A stretch of 64,000 bases of DNA, from assembly GCF_000275725.1 (NCBI RefSeq), contig NZ_AJTS01000010.1, forward strand, positions 112,763-176,762, in the 5' to 3' direction. Positions 1 through 10,634 of this stretch are shown here, one piece after another. The notes under the pieces were generated by a model. That model did not search any database, was not told the DNA's origin, and saw nothing but the letters and a program-made list of their open reading frames with translations. The position numbers and the translations under genes are program-made. Source of the DNA: Vreelandella stevensii S18214 (lineage in GTDB: Bacteria; Pseudomonadota; Gammaproteobacteria; Pseudomonadales; Halomonadaceae). How positions within the stretch are numbered: position 1 is the stretch's first letter; every line of letters begins with the position of its first letter.

Positions 1-2
1 TG

Positions 3-1687
<1,685 letters not shown>

Positions 1688-1705
1688 TACCTGCCGATGC
1701 CAGCC

Positions 1706-1740
1706 AAACGGGGCGACGGTGACGTCGCCCCGTTTTGTTT
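1706..1740 (+). terminator. Intrinsic terminator after purA
   Basis: A perfect 10-bp inverted repeat (ACGGGGCGAC, 1708-1717, with 1724-1733), a six-base loop and a run TTTTGTTT follow the purA stop. cobO converges from the other side. The minus-strand tail has only three T residues, so the element mainly serves purA. Confidence 0.85.
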
Positions 1741-1757
1741 GCAGCCCTGGCGCGCAC

Positions 1758-2357
1758 TCAAAAGTCGATGCCGCGCCGCGCCTGCAGGCCGTTATTGAAG
1801 GCGTGACGCACCTCCTGCATTTCCGTCACCGTGTCGGCCATGGCCACCAGCTCGCGATGGGCATTGCGCCCCGTGATGATGACGGTTTGCTCCCTCGGTC
1901 GATTGGCCAAGGCCTGTTTGACCGTGGCGATGTCGAGATAGCCGAACTTGAGCATGTAGGTGATTTCATCGAGCACCACCAGGTAGGTGTCGGGGTCGCT
2001 CAGCATGGCCTCGGCCTGCTGCCATACGGCCTGGCAGGCAGCGGTGTCGGCCTCGCGGTTTTGGGTATCCCAGGTGAAGCCGGTGGCCATGATGGCAACG
2101 CTCAAGTGCGGGTCTTCTTCCAGGCGATTGCGCTCGCCACACTCCCATAGCCCCTTGATGAACTGCACGACGCCGACTTTATAGCCGTAGCCCAGCGCCC
2201 GGGTAACGGTGCCCCAGGCAGCCGTGGTCTTGCCTTTGCCGTTGCCCGTATTGACCAGCAGCAGGCCACGCTGCTCGGTGGCCTTGGCGACTTTCTCGTC
2301 CACGTGGGCCTTGAGTTTTTCCATGGCTGCCTTGTGGCGCGTCTCGCGATCGCTCAT
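1758..2357 (-). CDS. cobO: Cob(I)yrinic acid a,c-diamide adenosyltransferase
   Basis: Transfers the 5'-deoxyadenosyl group of ATP to the cobalt of corrinoids, giving the coenzyme form of vitamin B12 (CobO/CobA/BtuR family). The protein is 199 residues. The P-loop GNGKGKTT lies at about residues 38-45, followed by AAWGTVTRALGYGYKVGVVQFIKG and the LDEITYMLKFGYLD segment, both typical. The C-terminus ends ARRGIDF, as in BtuR proteins. No other cobalamin gene is nearby, so here it may serve corrinoid salvage rather than de novo synthesis; that is an inference. It is divergent from yajQ. Confidence 0.95.
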   Translation of the reverse strand: MSDRETRHKAAMEKLKAHVDEKVAKATEQRGLLLVNTGNGKGKTTAAWGTVTRALGYGYKVGVVQFIKGLWECGERNRLEEDPHLSVAIMATGFTWDTQNREADTAACQAVWQQAEAMLSDPDTYLVVLDEITYMLKFGYLDIATVKQALANRPREQTVIITGRNAHRELVAMADTVTEMQEVRHAFNNGLQARRGIDF

Positions 2358-2487
2358 CGAATCTCCTCGTGATGGGGTGTCGTGCCCTGTCGAATTTACG
2401 CTGGGTAAAAACTTCGGGTAACAGAATTGGCCGCTGAGTGCCTTGCTGCTCTAGAATAGGAGGCTATGTCTCGATAGGAAACAGGTC

Positions 2488-2973
2488 ATGCCATCTTTTG
2501 ATATTGTGTCAGAGTTCGATCAACACGAAGCCGCCAATGCGGTGGATCAGGCGAACCGCGAAGTACAGTCGCGCTTTGATTTTAAAGGCGTGGATGCCAG
2601 TTTTGCGCTGGAAGGCGACAAGGTACAGCTGGAAGCCGAAGTCGACTTCCAGCTCAAGCAGATGCTGGATGTGATGCGCAGTCGGCTGATCGCACGGGGT
2701 ATCGATGCGCGCTGCATGGACGTCAAGGACCCGGTGCTTTCCGGAGTGAAAGCTCGCCAGGATGTAGTGCTCAAGCAGGGGCTCGACCAGGCCGAAGCCA
2801 AGGACGTCGTCAAGCGTATCAAGGCCAGCAAACTCAAGGTGCAGGCCCAGATTCAGGGTGAAAAGGTGCGCGTGACGGGCAAGAAGCGCGACGACCTGCA
2901 AAGCGTGATGGCCCTGCTGCGCGGCGAAGAGGGGCCCGACCTGCCGCTTCAGTTCGATAATTTCCGCGACTGA
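2488..2973 (+). CDS. yajQ: YajQ family nucleotide-binding protein
   Basis: Small cytoplasmic protein of 161 residues with the family opening MPSFDIVSEFDQHEAANAVD and two ferredoxin-like RNP folds. The segments SRFDFKG and IKASKLKVQAQIQGEKVRVTGKKRDDLQ are characteristic. YajQ proteins bind nucleotides, and some bind cyclic di-GMP (shown for Xanthomonas and Pseudomonas homologues). Which ligand applies here cannot be read from the sequence. It appears monocistronic, with cobO divergent and pepN starting 78 bases downstream. Confidence 0.93.
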   Translation: MPSFDIVSEFDQHEAANAVDQANREVQSRFDFKGVDASFALEGDKVQLEAEVDFQLKQMLDVMRSRLIARGIDARCMDVKDPVLSGVKARQDVVLKQGLDQAEAKDVVKRIKASKLKVQAQIQGEKVRVTGKKRDDLQSVMALLRGEEGPDLPLQFDNFRD

Positions 2974-3051
2974 TCACAACCGCATAGCCGCGTCGTGCAG
3001 CCGAAAGCTGCCACGGCGCGTTCACTTTATTGCCCACAGGAGTCACGAATC

Positions 3052-5682
3052 ATGTCTGATCCGCAGCCGGTCTATTTAAGCGACTACCAGCCGCCCGACT
3101 ATCAGGTCACCCATACCGAGCTGACGTTTGATCTTGACCCCACCGCGACCCGTGTCAAGGCACGTTTGACCATTGAGCGCCATGCCCAGGCCGCGCCGCA
3201 GGCGCCGCTAGTGCTCAATGGCGAGCATTTGACCCTGCGCTCGCTCGAGCTCGACGGTCGCTCGCTGGCAGAGAGCGAGTACCAGTTGAGCGATACCCAG
3301 CTCACCATTGGTGAGGTGCCCGAGGCGTTCGTGTTGGAGAGTGAGGTCGAGATTTCACCCAGCACCAACACCGCCCTGGAAGGGCTCTATCAATCCAACG
3401 GCATGTACTGTACCCAGTGCGAGGCCGAGGGGTTTCGGCGTATCACCTTTTATCCTGACCGCCCCGACGTCATGGCCACTTACAAGGTCACCGTGGTGGG
3501 CGATGCCGAAAGCGAGCCGGTGCTGCTGGCCAACGGCAACCCCGTCGAGCGTGGCGAGCTGCCTGGCGGGCGTCACTTCGTCACTTGGGAAGACCCGCAT
3601 CCCAAACCCTGCTACCTGTTTGCCCTGGTAGCGGGCAACCTGCACAAGGTCGAGGATCACTTCACGACCCTGAGCGGTCGTCGCGTGACCCTTCAGCTGT
3701 GGGTGGAGCAGGAAAACCTGAACAAGACCGATCACGCCATGACATCGCTGAAGCGCTCCATGGCCTGGGATGAGCAGACCTACGGGCGTGAGTATGACCT
3801 GGACCTGTTCATGATCGTGGCGGTGAGCGATTTCAACATGGGAGCCATGGAGAACAAGGGGCTGAACATCTTCAATTCGGCAGCCGTGTTGACCCACCCG
3901 GATACCGCCACCGATGCGGCTTTCCAGAACGTGGAAGGCATCGTGGCCCACGAATACTTCCACAACTGGTCGGGCAACCGGGTCACCTGTCGGGACTGGT
4001 TTCAGCTGTCGCTGAAAGAGGGCTTCACGGTCTTCCGGGACCAGTGCTTCTCGGCGGACGTCAACTCGGCGCCGGTCAAGCGTATTCAGGACGTGTCGTT
4101 TTTCCGTACGGCGCAGTTTGCTGAAGATGCAGGCCCCACGGCTCACCCCGTACGCCCAGACCACTATATCGAAATCACCAATTTCTACACCCTGACCATT
4201 TACGAAAAGGGTGCTGAAATCGTACGGATGCTGCGCAACCTGCTGGGCTGGGAGGCGTTCCGTCGCGGTGCCGACCGCTACTTCGAGCGCTTCGACGGTC
4301 AGGCGGTGACTATCGAAGACTTCGTCGGCTGCATGGCCGAAGTATCGGGGCTGGATCTGGAGCAGTTCATGCGCTGGTACGCTCAGGCGGGCACCCCCGA
4401 GATAGACGCCAACGGCGAATACGACTATGCCAATGCCGTGTACCGCCTGACGCTGCGCCAGCGTACCCCGGCGACGCCCGGACAGCCGGTGAAGCAGCCG
4501 CTGCACATCCCCGTGCGTATGGGGTTGGTCGGCACCAAGTCGGGCCATGACCTGACCCTGACGCTGAACGGCGAGTCGCTGGGCAAGGATGCCGTGGTGC
4601 ACTTGACCGACGATGAGCAGACGTTTGTGTTCACCGACGTTCCTGAAGCGCCAGTACCCTCGCTGTTGCGCGATTTCTCGGCACCGGTGAAGCTGCACTT
4701 CCCCTATTCACGGGAAGAGCTGGCGTTCTTGCTGACCCACGACAGCGATGGCTTCAATCGTTGGGATGCCGGTCAGCGGCTAGCCATGCTGGCGCTGGAC
4801 GATCTGATCGCTGCTCATCGCAACGGGGTCGAAAAGGTCATGGACGGCCGCGTGGTGGAGGCTTTCAGAACCCTGTTGACTGGCCCCATGCAGGACAAGG
4901 TCGTGCTGGCCGAGATGCTGACGCTGCCCTCCGAGGCCTACATTGCCGAGCTGCAGCCGATCGTCGATGTGGATGCCATCCATGCGGCGCGAGAATTCGT
5001 TCGCCAGTCGTTGGCACTGGCCCTTCGTGAGGAGTTCCTGGCGGTCTATCAGGATAATCTCAGTGATGCGGCCTATGCACCTTCGGCTGAACAAATTGCC
5101 CAGCGCAGCCTCAAAAACGTGGCGCTCTCCTATCTGATGTCGATCGAGGATGACGAGGCCGTGGCGCTGTGCGAAGCGCAGTTCACGGCGGGACACAACA
5201 TGACCGATGTGCGGCACGCCCTGACGCTGCTGGCGCACAGCGACCGTGACGACCTGGCGGCGCCTGCGCTGAAAACGTTTGGCGAAAAGTGGGCCCACGA
5301 CCCGCTGGTCATGGACCAGTGGTTTACCATCCAGGTTACCCGGCCTCAGGCGGATGTGCTGGAGCGGGTACGCTACTTGATGCAGCACCCGGCCTTCTCG
5401 ATCAAGAACCCCAACAAGGTGCGTGCGCTGGTGGGGGCATTTGCTCAGAACCGGGTGAACTTCCATCGCCTGGACGGGCAGGGCTATGCTTTGCTGGCCG
5501 ATGTGGTGATCGAGTTGAATCGACTCAACCCGGAAATTGCTGCACGGCTGATCACGCCGTTGACCCGCTGGCAGCGCTTTGACGAGGCTCGCCAGCAGCT
5601 GATGCGCCAGGAACTGATGCGCATTCGCCAGGAGCCGCTCTCGGCGAACGTCTACGAAGTGGTCGAAAAAGCGTTGGCTTAA
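3052..5682 (+). CDS. pepN: Aminopeptidase N
   Basis: Zinc metallopeptidase (M1 family) of 876 residues that removes N-terminal amino acids from peptides in the cytoplasm. GAMEN is at residues 264-268. HEYFH at 300-304 with E323 makes the HEXXH-X18-E zinc site. A C-terminal ARM-like helical domain follows an Ig-like middle domain, as in Escherichia coli PepN of similar length. The ATG at 3052 is chosen because AGGAG lies 9 bases upstream and the protein then begins MSDPQPVYLSDYQPPDY, the usual family opening. An in-frame ATG at 2995 would add 19 unlikely residues. Confidence 0.97.
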   Translation: MSDPQPVYLSDYQPPDYQVTHTELTFDLDPTATRVKARLTIERHAQAAPQAPLVLNGEHLTLRSLELDGRSLAESEYQLSDTQLTIGEVPEAFVLESEVEISPSTNTALEGLYQSNGMYCTQCEAEGFRRITFYPDRPDVMATYKVTVVGDAESEPVLLANGNPVERGELPGGRHFVTWEDPHPKPCYLFALVAGNLHKVEDHFTTLSGRRVTLQLWVEQENLNKTDHAMTSLKRSMAWDEQTYGREYDLDLFMIVAVSDFNMGAMENKGLNIFNSAAVLTHPDTATDAAFQNVEGIVAHEYFHNWSGNRVTCRDWFQLSLKEGFTVFRDQCFSADVNSAPVKRIQDVSFFRTAQFAEDAGPTAHPVRPDHYIEITNFYTLTIYEKGAEIVRMLRNLLGWEAFRRGADRYFERFDGQAVTIEDFVGCMAEVSGLDLEQFMRWYAQAGTPEIDANGEYDYANAVYRLTLRQRTPATPGQPVKQPLHIPVRMGLVGTKSGHDLTLTLNGESLGKDAVVHLTDDEQTFVFTDVPEAPVPSLLRDFSAPVKLHFPYSREELAFLLTHDSDGFNRWDAGQRLAMLALDDLIAAHRNGVEKVMDGRVVEAFRTLLTGPMQDKVVLAEMLTLPSEAYIAELQPIVDVDAIHAAREFVRQSLALALREEFLAVYQDNLSDAAYAPSAEQIAQRSLKNVALSYLMSIEDDEAVALCEAQFTAGHNMTDVRHALTLLAHSDRDDLAAPALKTFGEKWAHDPLVMDQWFTIQVTRPQADVLERVRYLMQHPAFSIKNPNKVRALVGAFAQNRVNFHRLDGQGYALLADVVIELNRLNPEIAARLITPLTRWQRFDEARQQLMRQELMRIRQEPLSANVYEVVEKALA

Positions 5683-5722
5683 GATCGTTCTTGCGGTTTA
5701 ACCAGGGAAAGGAAACGCGCCA

Positions 5723-6682
5723 GTGACAGATCCGAACAAGCACTATCTACTGATCATCAACGGAAAATCAGCGGGCAACCCTGAGCTGCGCGAGGCGGTA
5801 ACCGCCCAGCGCAAGGCAGGGGTTGCCATCACCGTACGCGCGACCTGGGAGGGGGGCGATGCCGCCGACTTTGCGGCCGACGCAGAGGCTTTGGGGGCGA
5901 CCCACGTGGTGGCCTGTGGCGGTGATGGCACGGTCAACGAGGTGGTCAATGGATTGATGCGCCTGCCCCATGACCACCGCCCCCCGCTGGGTATCGTGCC
6001 TCTGGGCAGTGCCAATGATTTCGCCACGTCGGTAGGGCTGCCCCTGGAGCCCGGGCCTGCTCTGCAAGCGGCTGTCTCGCTCGCGGCGGCGCCCATCGAC
6101 GTGATTCGCATGACGGCGGAAGCCAACGGTGAGCAGTCGATCAGCTACTACGTCAACATGACGACGGGGGGCTTTGGGGCCGAAATTACCTCTTCGACCC
6201 CGAAAACCCTCAAACGCATGTTGGGCGGGGGTGCCTACTCGCTAATGGGCGCGCTCAAGGCATGGCGACACCGCAGTTATCGCGGCACGCTGCATTGGGC
6301 CGACAGCGAACAGGCCGCTTCGCTGCTGCTGCTGGCGCTGGGCAATGGGCGTCAATCGGGGGGCGGTCAGGTATTGGCACCCAGGGCCCGGTTGGACGAT
6401 GGGCGTCTGGATGTCCTGCTGGTCAAGGATTTCCGTTCGGTACTGGAACTGCCTGCCTTGTTAGGCGAGCTGCAGCATTTTCCGCCGGACGGCCGCTACG
6501 TGCGCTACTTCACGGCCAGCCAATTGACCGTGACCACCAGGCCGGACGATGACCCCTGGCCGCTGACCCTGGATGGCGAAGCAAAGCGCTACGAGCGCTT
6601 TACGGCCGAAGTGGTGCCGTTGGCGCTCAAGGTGCTGCTACCCGAAGGGTGTGCGCTGTTGTCGGCCAATGAACGCCACTAG
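5723..6682 (+). CDS. yegS: YegS-like lipid kinase (diacylglycerol kinase catalytic domain)
   Basis: The protein of 319 residues belongs to the DAGK-catalytic family and probably phosphorylates a lipid substrate such as phosphatidylglycerol. The nucleotide-binding signature VACGGDGTVNEVVNGL and the following PLGSANDFA segment are clear. A second conserved stretch, LALGNGRQSGGGQVLAP, lies near the middle. It starts with GTG, behind the purine-rich ribosome binding site AGGGAAAGGA. It sits 40 bases after pepN and may be co-transcribed with it. The exact lipid substrate is not known from sequence. Confidence 0.88.
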   Translation: MTDPNKHYLLIINGKSAGNPELREAVTAQRKAGVAITVRATWEGGDAADFAADAEALGATHVVACGGDGTVNEVVNGLMRLPHDHRPPLGIVPLGSANDFATSVGLPLEPGPALQAAVSLAAAPIDVIRMTAEANGEQSISYYVNMTTGGFGAEITSSTPKTLKRMLGGGAYSLMGALKAWRHRSYRGTLHWADSEQAASLLLLALGNGRQSGGGQVLAPRARLDDGRLDVLLVKDFRSVLELPALLGELQHFPPDGRYVRYFTASQLTVTTRPDDDPWPLTLDGEAKRYERFTAEVVPLALKVLLPEGCALLSANERH

Positions 6683-6731
6683 CCGGTCATAATTGAGTCA
6701 TTGAATACGATGTTTTAAGGAGCTATACGCA

Positions 6732-7442
6732 ATGGTGAATCGACTCTGGATGCCTGTGTTGGCCAGCATGGCGCTGTTACTCAGTGCCTGTGGCGACAGC
6801 CAGGAAGAAGCCAACGTTTCCCCGGAAGAGACCCCTGCCACGCTGACTGAGGAGGAGGGGGCTGCCACCACGGAGGCGGCGCAGGACGACGGGGAGGACG
6901 AGGTGCCGGACCCGCAGGAGGTCGAGGACGATATTGAAGCACGCCAGGCCGCGGAGCAGTTGGAAGCCGCCGAAGCGATGCGCGAGGGCGATGAGCAAGA
7001 ACCCGGCGTGCCGGAAGCCAGCGAGCTGCAGGCCGGTGAAGAGACGCTGGGGGCCGACCCCGACGACGCTCTGGACGAGGCCAGTGCCATGCCGGGGGAA
7101 ACCACGCGTTCTGACGTAGACGACATGATCGCCGAAACCGAGCGCCGCTTCGAAGAGGCCCAGCGCCAGCTCGAAGAGCAGTTTCAGGAGGTGGAGCAGC
7201 AGCGTCCCGAGCTGGAGCCCATGGAGAGCGAGACCTCATCGAGCGACTGGGAAACGGACAGCGCCATTACGGAGGGAGCGCCGCTGGACGATGGTCTGGA
7301 AGCCACCGACGTGGATGCCCTGATCGAAGATACCGAGCGCCGTTTTGAAGAAGCCCAGCGCCGCCTGGAAGAGCAGTTCGAAGAGCTGGAGCGGGAACGG
7401 CTGGAGACATCAGGCGCTGGCAACGATACCACGTCGCCCTGA
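6732..7442 (+). CDS. Unrecognised acidic lipoprotein with a duplicated coiled-coil segment
   Basis: I do not recognise this 236-residue protein. The N-terminus is a lipoprotein signal: MVNRLWMPVLASMALLLSAC, with lipobox LSAC and the lipidated cysteine at residue 20. The rest is strongly acidic and disordered-looking. A 33-residue segment starting at D128 (DVDDMIAETERRFEEAQ...) recurs at D193 (DVDALIEDTERRFEEAQ...) with 23 of 33 residues identical. Both copies look like amphipathic coiled coils. AAGGAG lies just upstream of the ATG. It follows yegS by 49 bases and converges on the cold-shock gene. Envelope localisation is well supported; function is unknown. Confidence 0.85.
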   Translation: MVNRLWMPVLASMALLLSACGDSQEEANVSPEETPATLTEEEGAATTEAAQDDGEDEVPDPQEVEDDIEARQAAEQLEAAEAMREGDEQEPGVPEASELQAGEETLGADPDDALDEASAMPGETTRSDVDDMIAETERRFEEAQRQLEEQFQEVEQQRPELEPMESETSSSDWETDSAITEGAPLDDGLEATDVDALIEDTERRFEEAQRRLEEQFEELERERLETSGAGNDTTSP

Positions 7443-7480
7443 TACTACCTCTGATCAAGCTGGCTTCATGGCAGCGCATA

Positions 7481-7507
7481 AAAGAAGGCCCGCCGGAGCG
7501 GGCCTTC
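7481..7507 (-). terminator. Intrinsic terminator for the cold-shock gene
   Basis: A perfect 10-bp stem (GAAGGCCCGC at 7484-7493, with 7498-7507) has a four-base loop. Read on the minus strand it is followed by TTT and an AT-rich stretch, which fits a terminator for the minus-strand csp gene. It may also stop the convergent lipoprotein transcript. Confidence 0.75.
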
Positions 7508-7521
7508 TACATTGGCCTGGG

Positions 7522-7728
7522 TCATACCGGGCGAATGTTGGATGCCTGAAGGCCTTTCTTACCCTGAGTCACTTCGAAGCTGACCTTTTGACCATCCTGC
7601 AGGGTCTTGAAGCCTTCAGCCTGAATTTCGGAGAAGTGGGCAAAGAGATCGTCACCACCGTCATCGGGAGAGATGAAGCCGTAACCTTTCGTATCGTTGA
7701 ACCACTTGACAGTACCAGTTGCCATCAT
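7522..7728 (-). CDS. CspA-family cold-shock protein
   Basis: Single cold-shock domain of about 68 residues. RNP1 (KGYGFISP) and RNP2 (DLFAHFSEI) bind single-stranded RNA or DNA. Members act as RNA chaperones or antiterminators, and whether this one is cold-induced cannot be told from sequence. Two adjacent ATG codons (7728 and 7725) could start it. AAGGA lies 5 bases before the first and 8 before the second, and the second (MATGTVKWF) matches the usual family start. The terminator lies immediately downstream. Confidence 0.95.
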   Translation of the reverse strand: MMATGTVKWFNDTKGYGFISPDDGGDDLFAHFSEIQAEGFKTLQDGQKVSFEVTQGKKGLQASNIRPV

Positions 7729-7865
7729 TCATATCCTTAACGTGCTTGATGATTAGGCGGACATTCACGGTGTTTGCCCGCCAAATTCACTTTAGAAGCA
7801 AATAGCCGGGCCGTCCAGTGGCCCCGAAACCCTTCCCGTCAACGCCTTTTGCGAGCCTGATACGC

Positions 7866-8519
7866 ATGCCTTTTACCTTGATCGACGCGCAGTTCATCCC
7901 GTTTCTGGTGGCTATCACGCTGCTCTCTGTCAGCCCTGGGGTGGACACCCTGCTGGTGATCCGCAATACGGCACGCGGTGGCCTGCGCGACGGTATTGCC
8001 ACCAGCGTGGCCATCTGCTGCGGCCTCTTCGTGCACGCAACGGTGTCGGCACTGGGCATTTCGCTGATTCTTCTGCAATCGGCTTGGGCATTCAATGCGC
8101 TCAAGCTGGCCGGTGCGGCCTATCTGATCTGGCTGGGGGTTTCCAGTTTGATGGCCGCCCGTAGAGGAACGCCGCTGCCCGTCAAAGGCGTCATGCAGAA
8201 CGCTGCGCCTGTCCCGCTCTGGCAGCCCATCAAGGAAGGGTTGCTGTCGAACGTGCTGAACCCCAAGACCGTGGTGTTTTACATGGCCTTCCTACCGCAG
8301 TTCATCGCGCCCACCGACCCCGCCCTGCTGAAGTCGCTGTGGCTGGCAAGCATTCACTTCGTGATTGCCAATGTGTGGCAGATCAGCGTGGTGTTGATGG
8401 TCGGGGGCGCCAGCAAATGGCTGGCCAGCGCGCGCTTTGCGCAAACCCTGAACGCGGCCACCGGGGCAGTGCTGGTCATGTTCGGGCTGCGGCTGGCGCT
8501 GGAGCAGCGCCCGGTGTGA
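7866..8519 (+). CDS. LysE/RhtB family amino-acid exporter
   Basis: Inner-membrane protein of about 217 residues with roughly six hydrophobic segments. The opening region contains LLSVSPGVDTLLVIRNTARGG, where the SPGVD signature is typical of LysE/RhtB exporters. The segment LLSNVLNPKTVVFYMAFLPQF is the second family hallmark. These proteins export amino acids or related compounds by proton exchange; the substrate is not predictable here. The ATG at 7866 gives the normal family length and start; an upstream in-frame ATG at 7818 would add 16 residues. A perfect hairpin overlaps its stop codon. Confidence 0.9.
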   Translation: MPFTLIDAQFIPFLVAITLLSVSPGVDTLLVIRNTARGGLRDGIATSVAICCGLFVHATVSALGISLILLQSAWAFNALKLAGAAYLIWLGVSSLMAARRGTPLPVKGVMQNAAPVPLWQPIKEGLLSNVLNPKTVVFYMAFLPQFIAPTDPALLKSLWLASIHFVIANVWQISVVLMVGGASKWLASARFAQTLNAATGAVLVMFGLRLALEQRPV

Positions 8520-8527
8520 CCGGGCGC
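8507..8527. other. Perfect hairpin across the exporter stop codon
   Basis: A 9-bp perfect stem (GCGCCCGGT, 8507-8515, with 8519-8527) and three-base loop span the TGA stop of the LysE-type gene, in the 29-base gap before the convergent slt stop. There is no T-run on either side, so it is not a classical intrinsic terminator. It could stabilise 3' ends or act as a weak bidirectional terminator. Confidence 0.5.
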
Positions 8528-8548
8528 GGGAGGGGAACGGAGACAGGC

Positions 8549-10498
8549 TTAGCGCTGAACCAGCGCGCGGTCGTAGCGAACGCTCTGCTCGCTGTCGTTC
8601 AATAGCGAGACGCCTTCGCTGCTACCGCCGTTGGCCAGGCTCTCGAAGATGACCCGATAGCTCAGCACGGCCTGCACGTAATCGCGGGTTTCGCGGAAGG
8701 GGATGCTCTCCACGAACAGGTCGAACGACTCCATGCTGTTACTGCCCAGCCACTGGTCTACGCGGCCAGGGCCGGCATTATAGGCTGCCGTCGCGGCAAG
8801 GCGATTGCCACGGTAACGGTCGAGCTTGTCACGCAGGTAGGTGCTGCCCAGGCGAATGTTCAGTTCGGGGTCGAGTACGCCGTAGGGCCCGGGGTCGCTG
8901 AGCCCCAGTTGGCGACTGACCTGCGTGGCGGTGCCGGGCATCAGCTGCATCAGGCCGCGTGCGCCAGCCGGTGACAGCGCCACGGGGTTGTAGGCGCTCT
9001 CCCGACGGGTGATTGCCATCAGCAGAAAGGGGTCTACGCCGGTCATGCGGCCCCAATGCAGAAAACTGTCCCGGTAGGCGGGTGGGAAGCGCCACTCCAG
9101 GGCATCCCACATCTCACCGGCAATCGTGGTTTGTACCAGCCGGGCATGCCACTGCTGCTGGGCAGCGTAGTCGGCGAGAGCGCGAGCCTGGTAAGGCGAC
9201 GCTTCGCGAACGGCATGCAGCCACTCGCTGTTGGCCAGGCCCTCTTCACCAATACGCAGCAGCGCTTGCGTGCGCTGTACGGCGGGCAGTCGCGCGATAT
9301 CCTCGCGGGTGGCTTCGTCGAAGTGGTGGCGTTCGTGGTTGAGCCGGTACGGCTGGCCGATTTTCTCAGCGGCGGCAAAGCCATAGAAACTACGGTCCTG
9401 GGCAGCCTGCTGATAGCGCGCCTGAGCGGCTTCCTGATTACCCAGCTGTTCGTTGGCGCGTCCCAGCCAGTACTGCCAGCGGCTGCTCTCCTGCTGGCTG
9501 GCGGGCATCTCTGCAATCCAGTGGATGACGTCGGTCCATTGGCGCTCCGCCAGGGCGCGGCGCACCCGAAGCTCCAGCACCCGCTCGCTCTGCAAGGAGG
9601 GCAGCACGCTGTCTACCCAGCTCAGTGTACCCGGCACGTCGCGCACCAGAGCGTAGAAGGCCAGCTCCTCCTCGATGACCTGCTGGTCGCTGGGCGCCAG
9701 CGTCAGGCGCGGGGCGATCTGTTGCCAGGCGGCAAAGGCGCGGGGCGTGTCTTCGCGGGTATAGCGCTGCATGGCCGCCTGATAGAACGCTGCCGTGGCG
9801 GCGCATTCAGGCCCCAGGCAAGTAGGGGCCGTGGTCAGGCTGTTGAGGCTTGTATTGGCCCGCTCCGCCGTATCGATGGCCGTTTGCCACTGGCCGCTGA
9901 GCAATCCTCCCAGGTAAGTGCTCAGGCGCTGCTCGCCTGCTTGCCAGGCCAGCATCTTGCGCTCCCAGATAGCGGTGGCATCGATGGTGCCATCCGCGCG
10001 CAGGCGGCTGAACAGGGCGTTGCAGGCGTCCGGCTGTGAGCTGCCCACGCGCCACAGCGCCAGACCCGCCGTGCGTGCCTGTTCGGGGGCGTGGTCGAGG
10101 AGTGCCGTGTAGTAGTAGCACTGCCGTGCCGTACCGGCGGGTTCGCCATCGGCGACGGCCAGCAGGTCGCTGAAACGGCCCGCATAGCCGTAGTTGGCAA
10201 TGGCCTGGCCGCGCAGCCACTCGCCCAAGGGGGAGTCACCGTGCTGCTCGATGAACTGCAGGACCTGGCTGACAGAGACGTTGGGCAACTGCTGGCGTAG
10301 CCGGTGATACTCCACATAGCCGCTGAGGATATGCCCGTCGATGGCGCTCTGGTCGATTTGTTGCCACTGCTGCTGGCGGGCGGCGTTCAATGCATCGCGC
10401 ATGGCCTCGTCCGAGGCGGCCCAGGACGCAGATGGCAGGCCGATCAGTGCCGCGGCACACAGCGTGCGAAGGGTAGAACGAAATGGCGTTGCCTGCAT
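8549..10498 (-). CDS. slt: Soluble lytic murein transglycosylase
   Basis: Periplasmic enzyme of 649 residues that cleaves the MurNAc-GlcNAc bond of peptidoglycan, forming 1,6-anhydro ends. A signal peptide (hydrophobic run ending SASWA-AS) starts the protein. A long helical superhelix follows, then the SLT catalytic domain. The catalytic glutamate is E500 in RRESAYNP, with ARGLMQLMPGTA and AATAAYNAGPGRV downstream, as in Slt70. The helical doughnut matches Slt70 rather than the MltC/MltE types. Divergent from the DUF1232 gene, with a short intergenic region between. Confidence 0.95.
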   Translation of the reverse strand: MQATPFRSTLRTLCAAALIGLPSASWAASDEAMRDALNAARQQQWQQIDQSAIDGHILSGYVEYHRLRQQLPNVSVSQVLQFIEQHGDSPLGEWLRGQAIANYGYAGRFSDLLAVADGEPAGTARQCYYYTALLDHAPEQARTAGLALWRVGSSQPDACNALFSRLRADGTIDATAIWERKMLAWQAGEQRLSTYLGGLLSGQWQTAIDTAERANTSLNSLTTAPTCLGPECAATAAFYQAAMQRYTREDTPRAFAAWQQIAPRLTLAPSDQQVIEEELAFYALVRDVPGTLSWVDSVLPSLQSERVLELRVRRALAERQWTDVIHWIAEMPASQQESSRWQYWLGRANEQLGNQEAAQARYQQAAQDRSFYGFAAAEKIGQPYRLNHERHHFDEATREDIARLPAVQRTQALLRIGEEGLANSEWLHAVREASPYQARALADYAAQQQWHARLVQTTIAGEMWDALEWRFPPAYRDSFLHWGRMTGVDPFLLMAITRRESAYNPVALSPAGARGLMQLMPGTATQVSRQLGLSDPGPYGVLDPELNIRLGSTYLRDKLDRYRGNRLAATAAYNAGPGRVDQWLGSNSMESFDLFVESIPFRETRDYVQAVLSYRVIFESLANGGSSEGVSLLNDSEQSVRYDRALVQR

Positions 10499-10583
10499 GG
10501 CACTCCCTCTTTAACTGGAACTGGCTGATATGACGGTCGAGTAGGTGATGGCCACCGTCGCGTGGCCGTCGCGATCATGAACT

Positions 10584-10595
10584 ATTTGGCCAAAT
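10584..10595. other. 12-bp perfect palindrome between slt and the DUF1232 gene
   Basis: ATTTGGCCAAAT is perfectly self-complementary and lies in the 136-base region between two divergent starts. It may be an operator for either gene, but no regulator can be named. A second small hairpin (GGCCAC/GTGGCC, 10550-10567) lies just upstream. Confidence 0.35.
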
Positions 10596-10634
10596 GACGT
10601 TCTGACCATTGTACCCTGAGAGGATTCCCTGACG

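Noticed and set aside
3355-4698. A 447-codon open frame on the minus strand opposite pepN
   Set aside because: It is wholly inside the well-supported aminopeptidase gene, with no ribosome binding site or family match. Long antisense frames are expected in GC-rich DNA.
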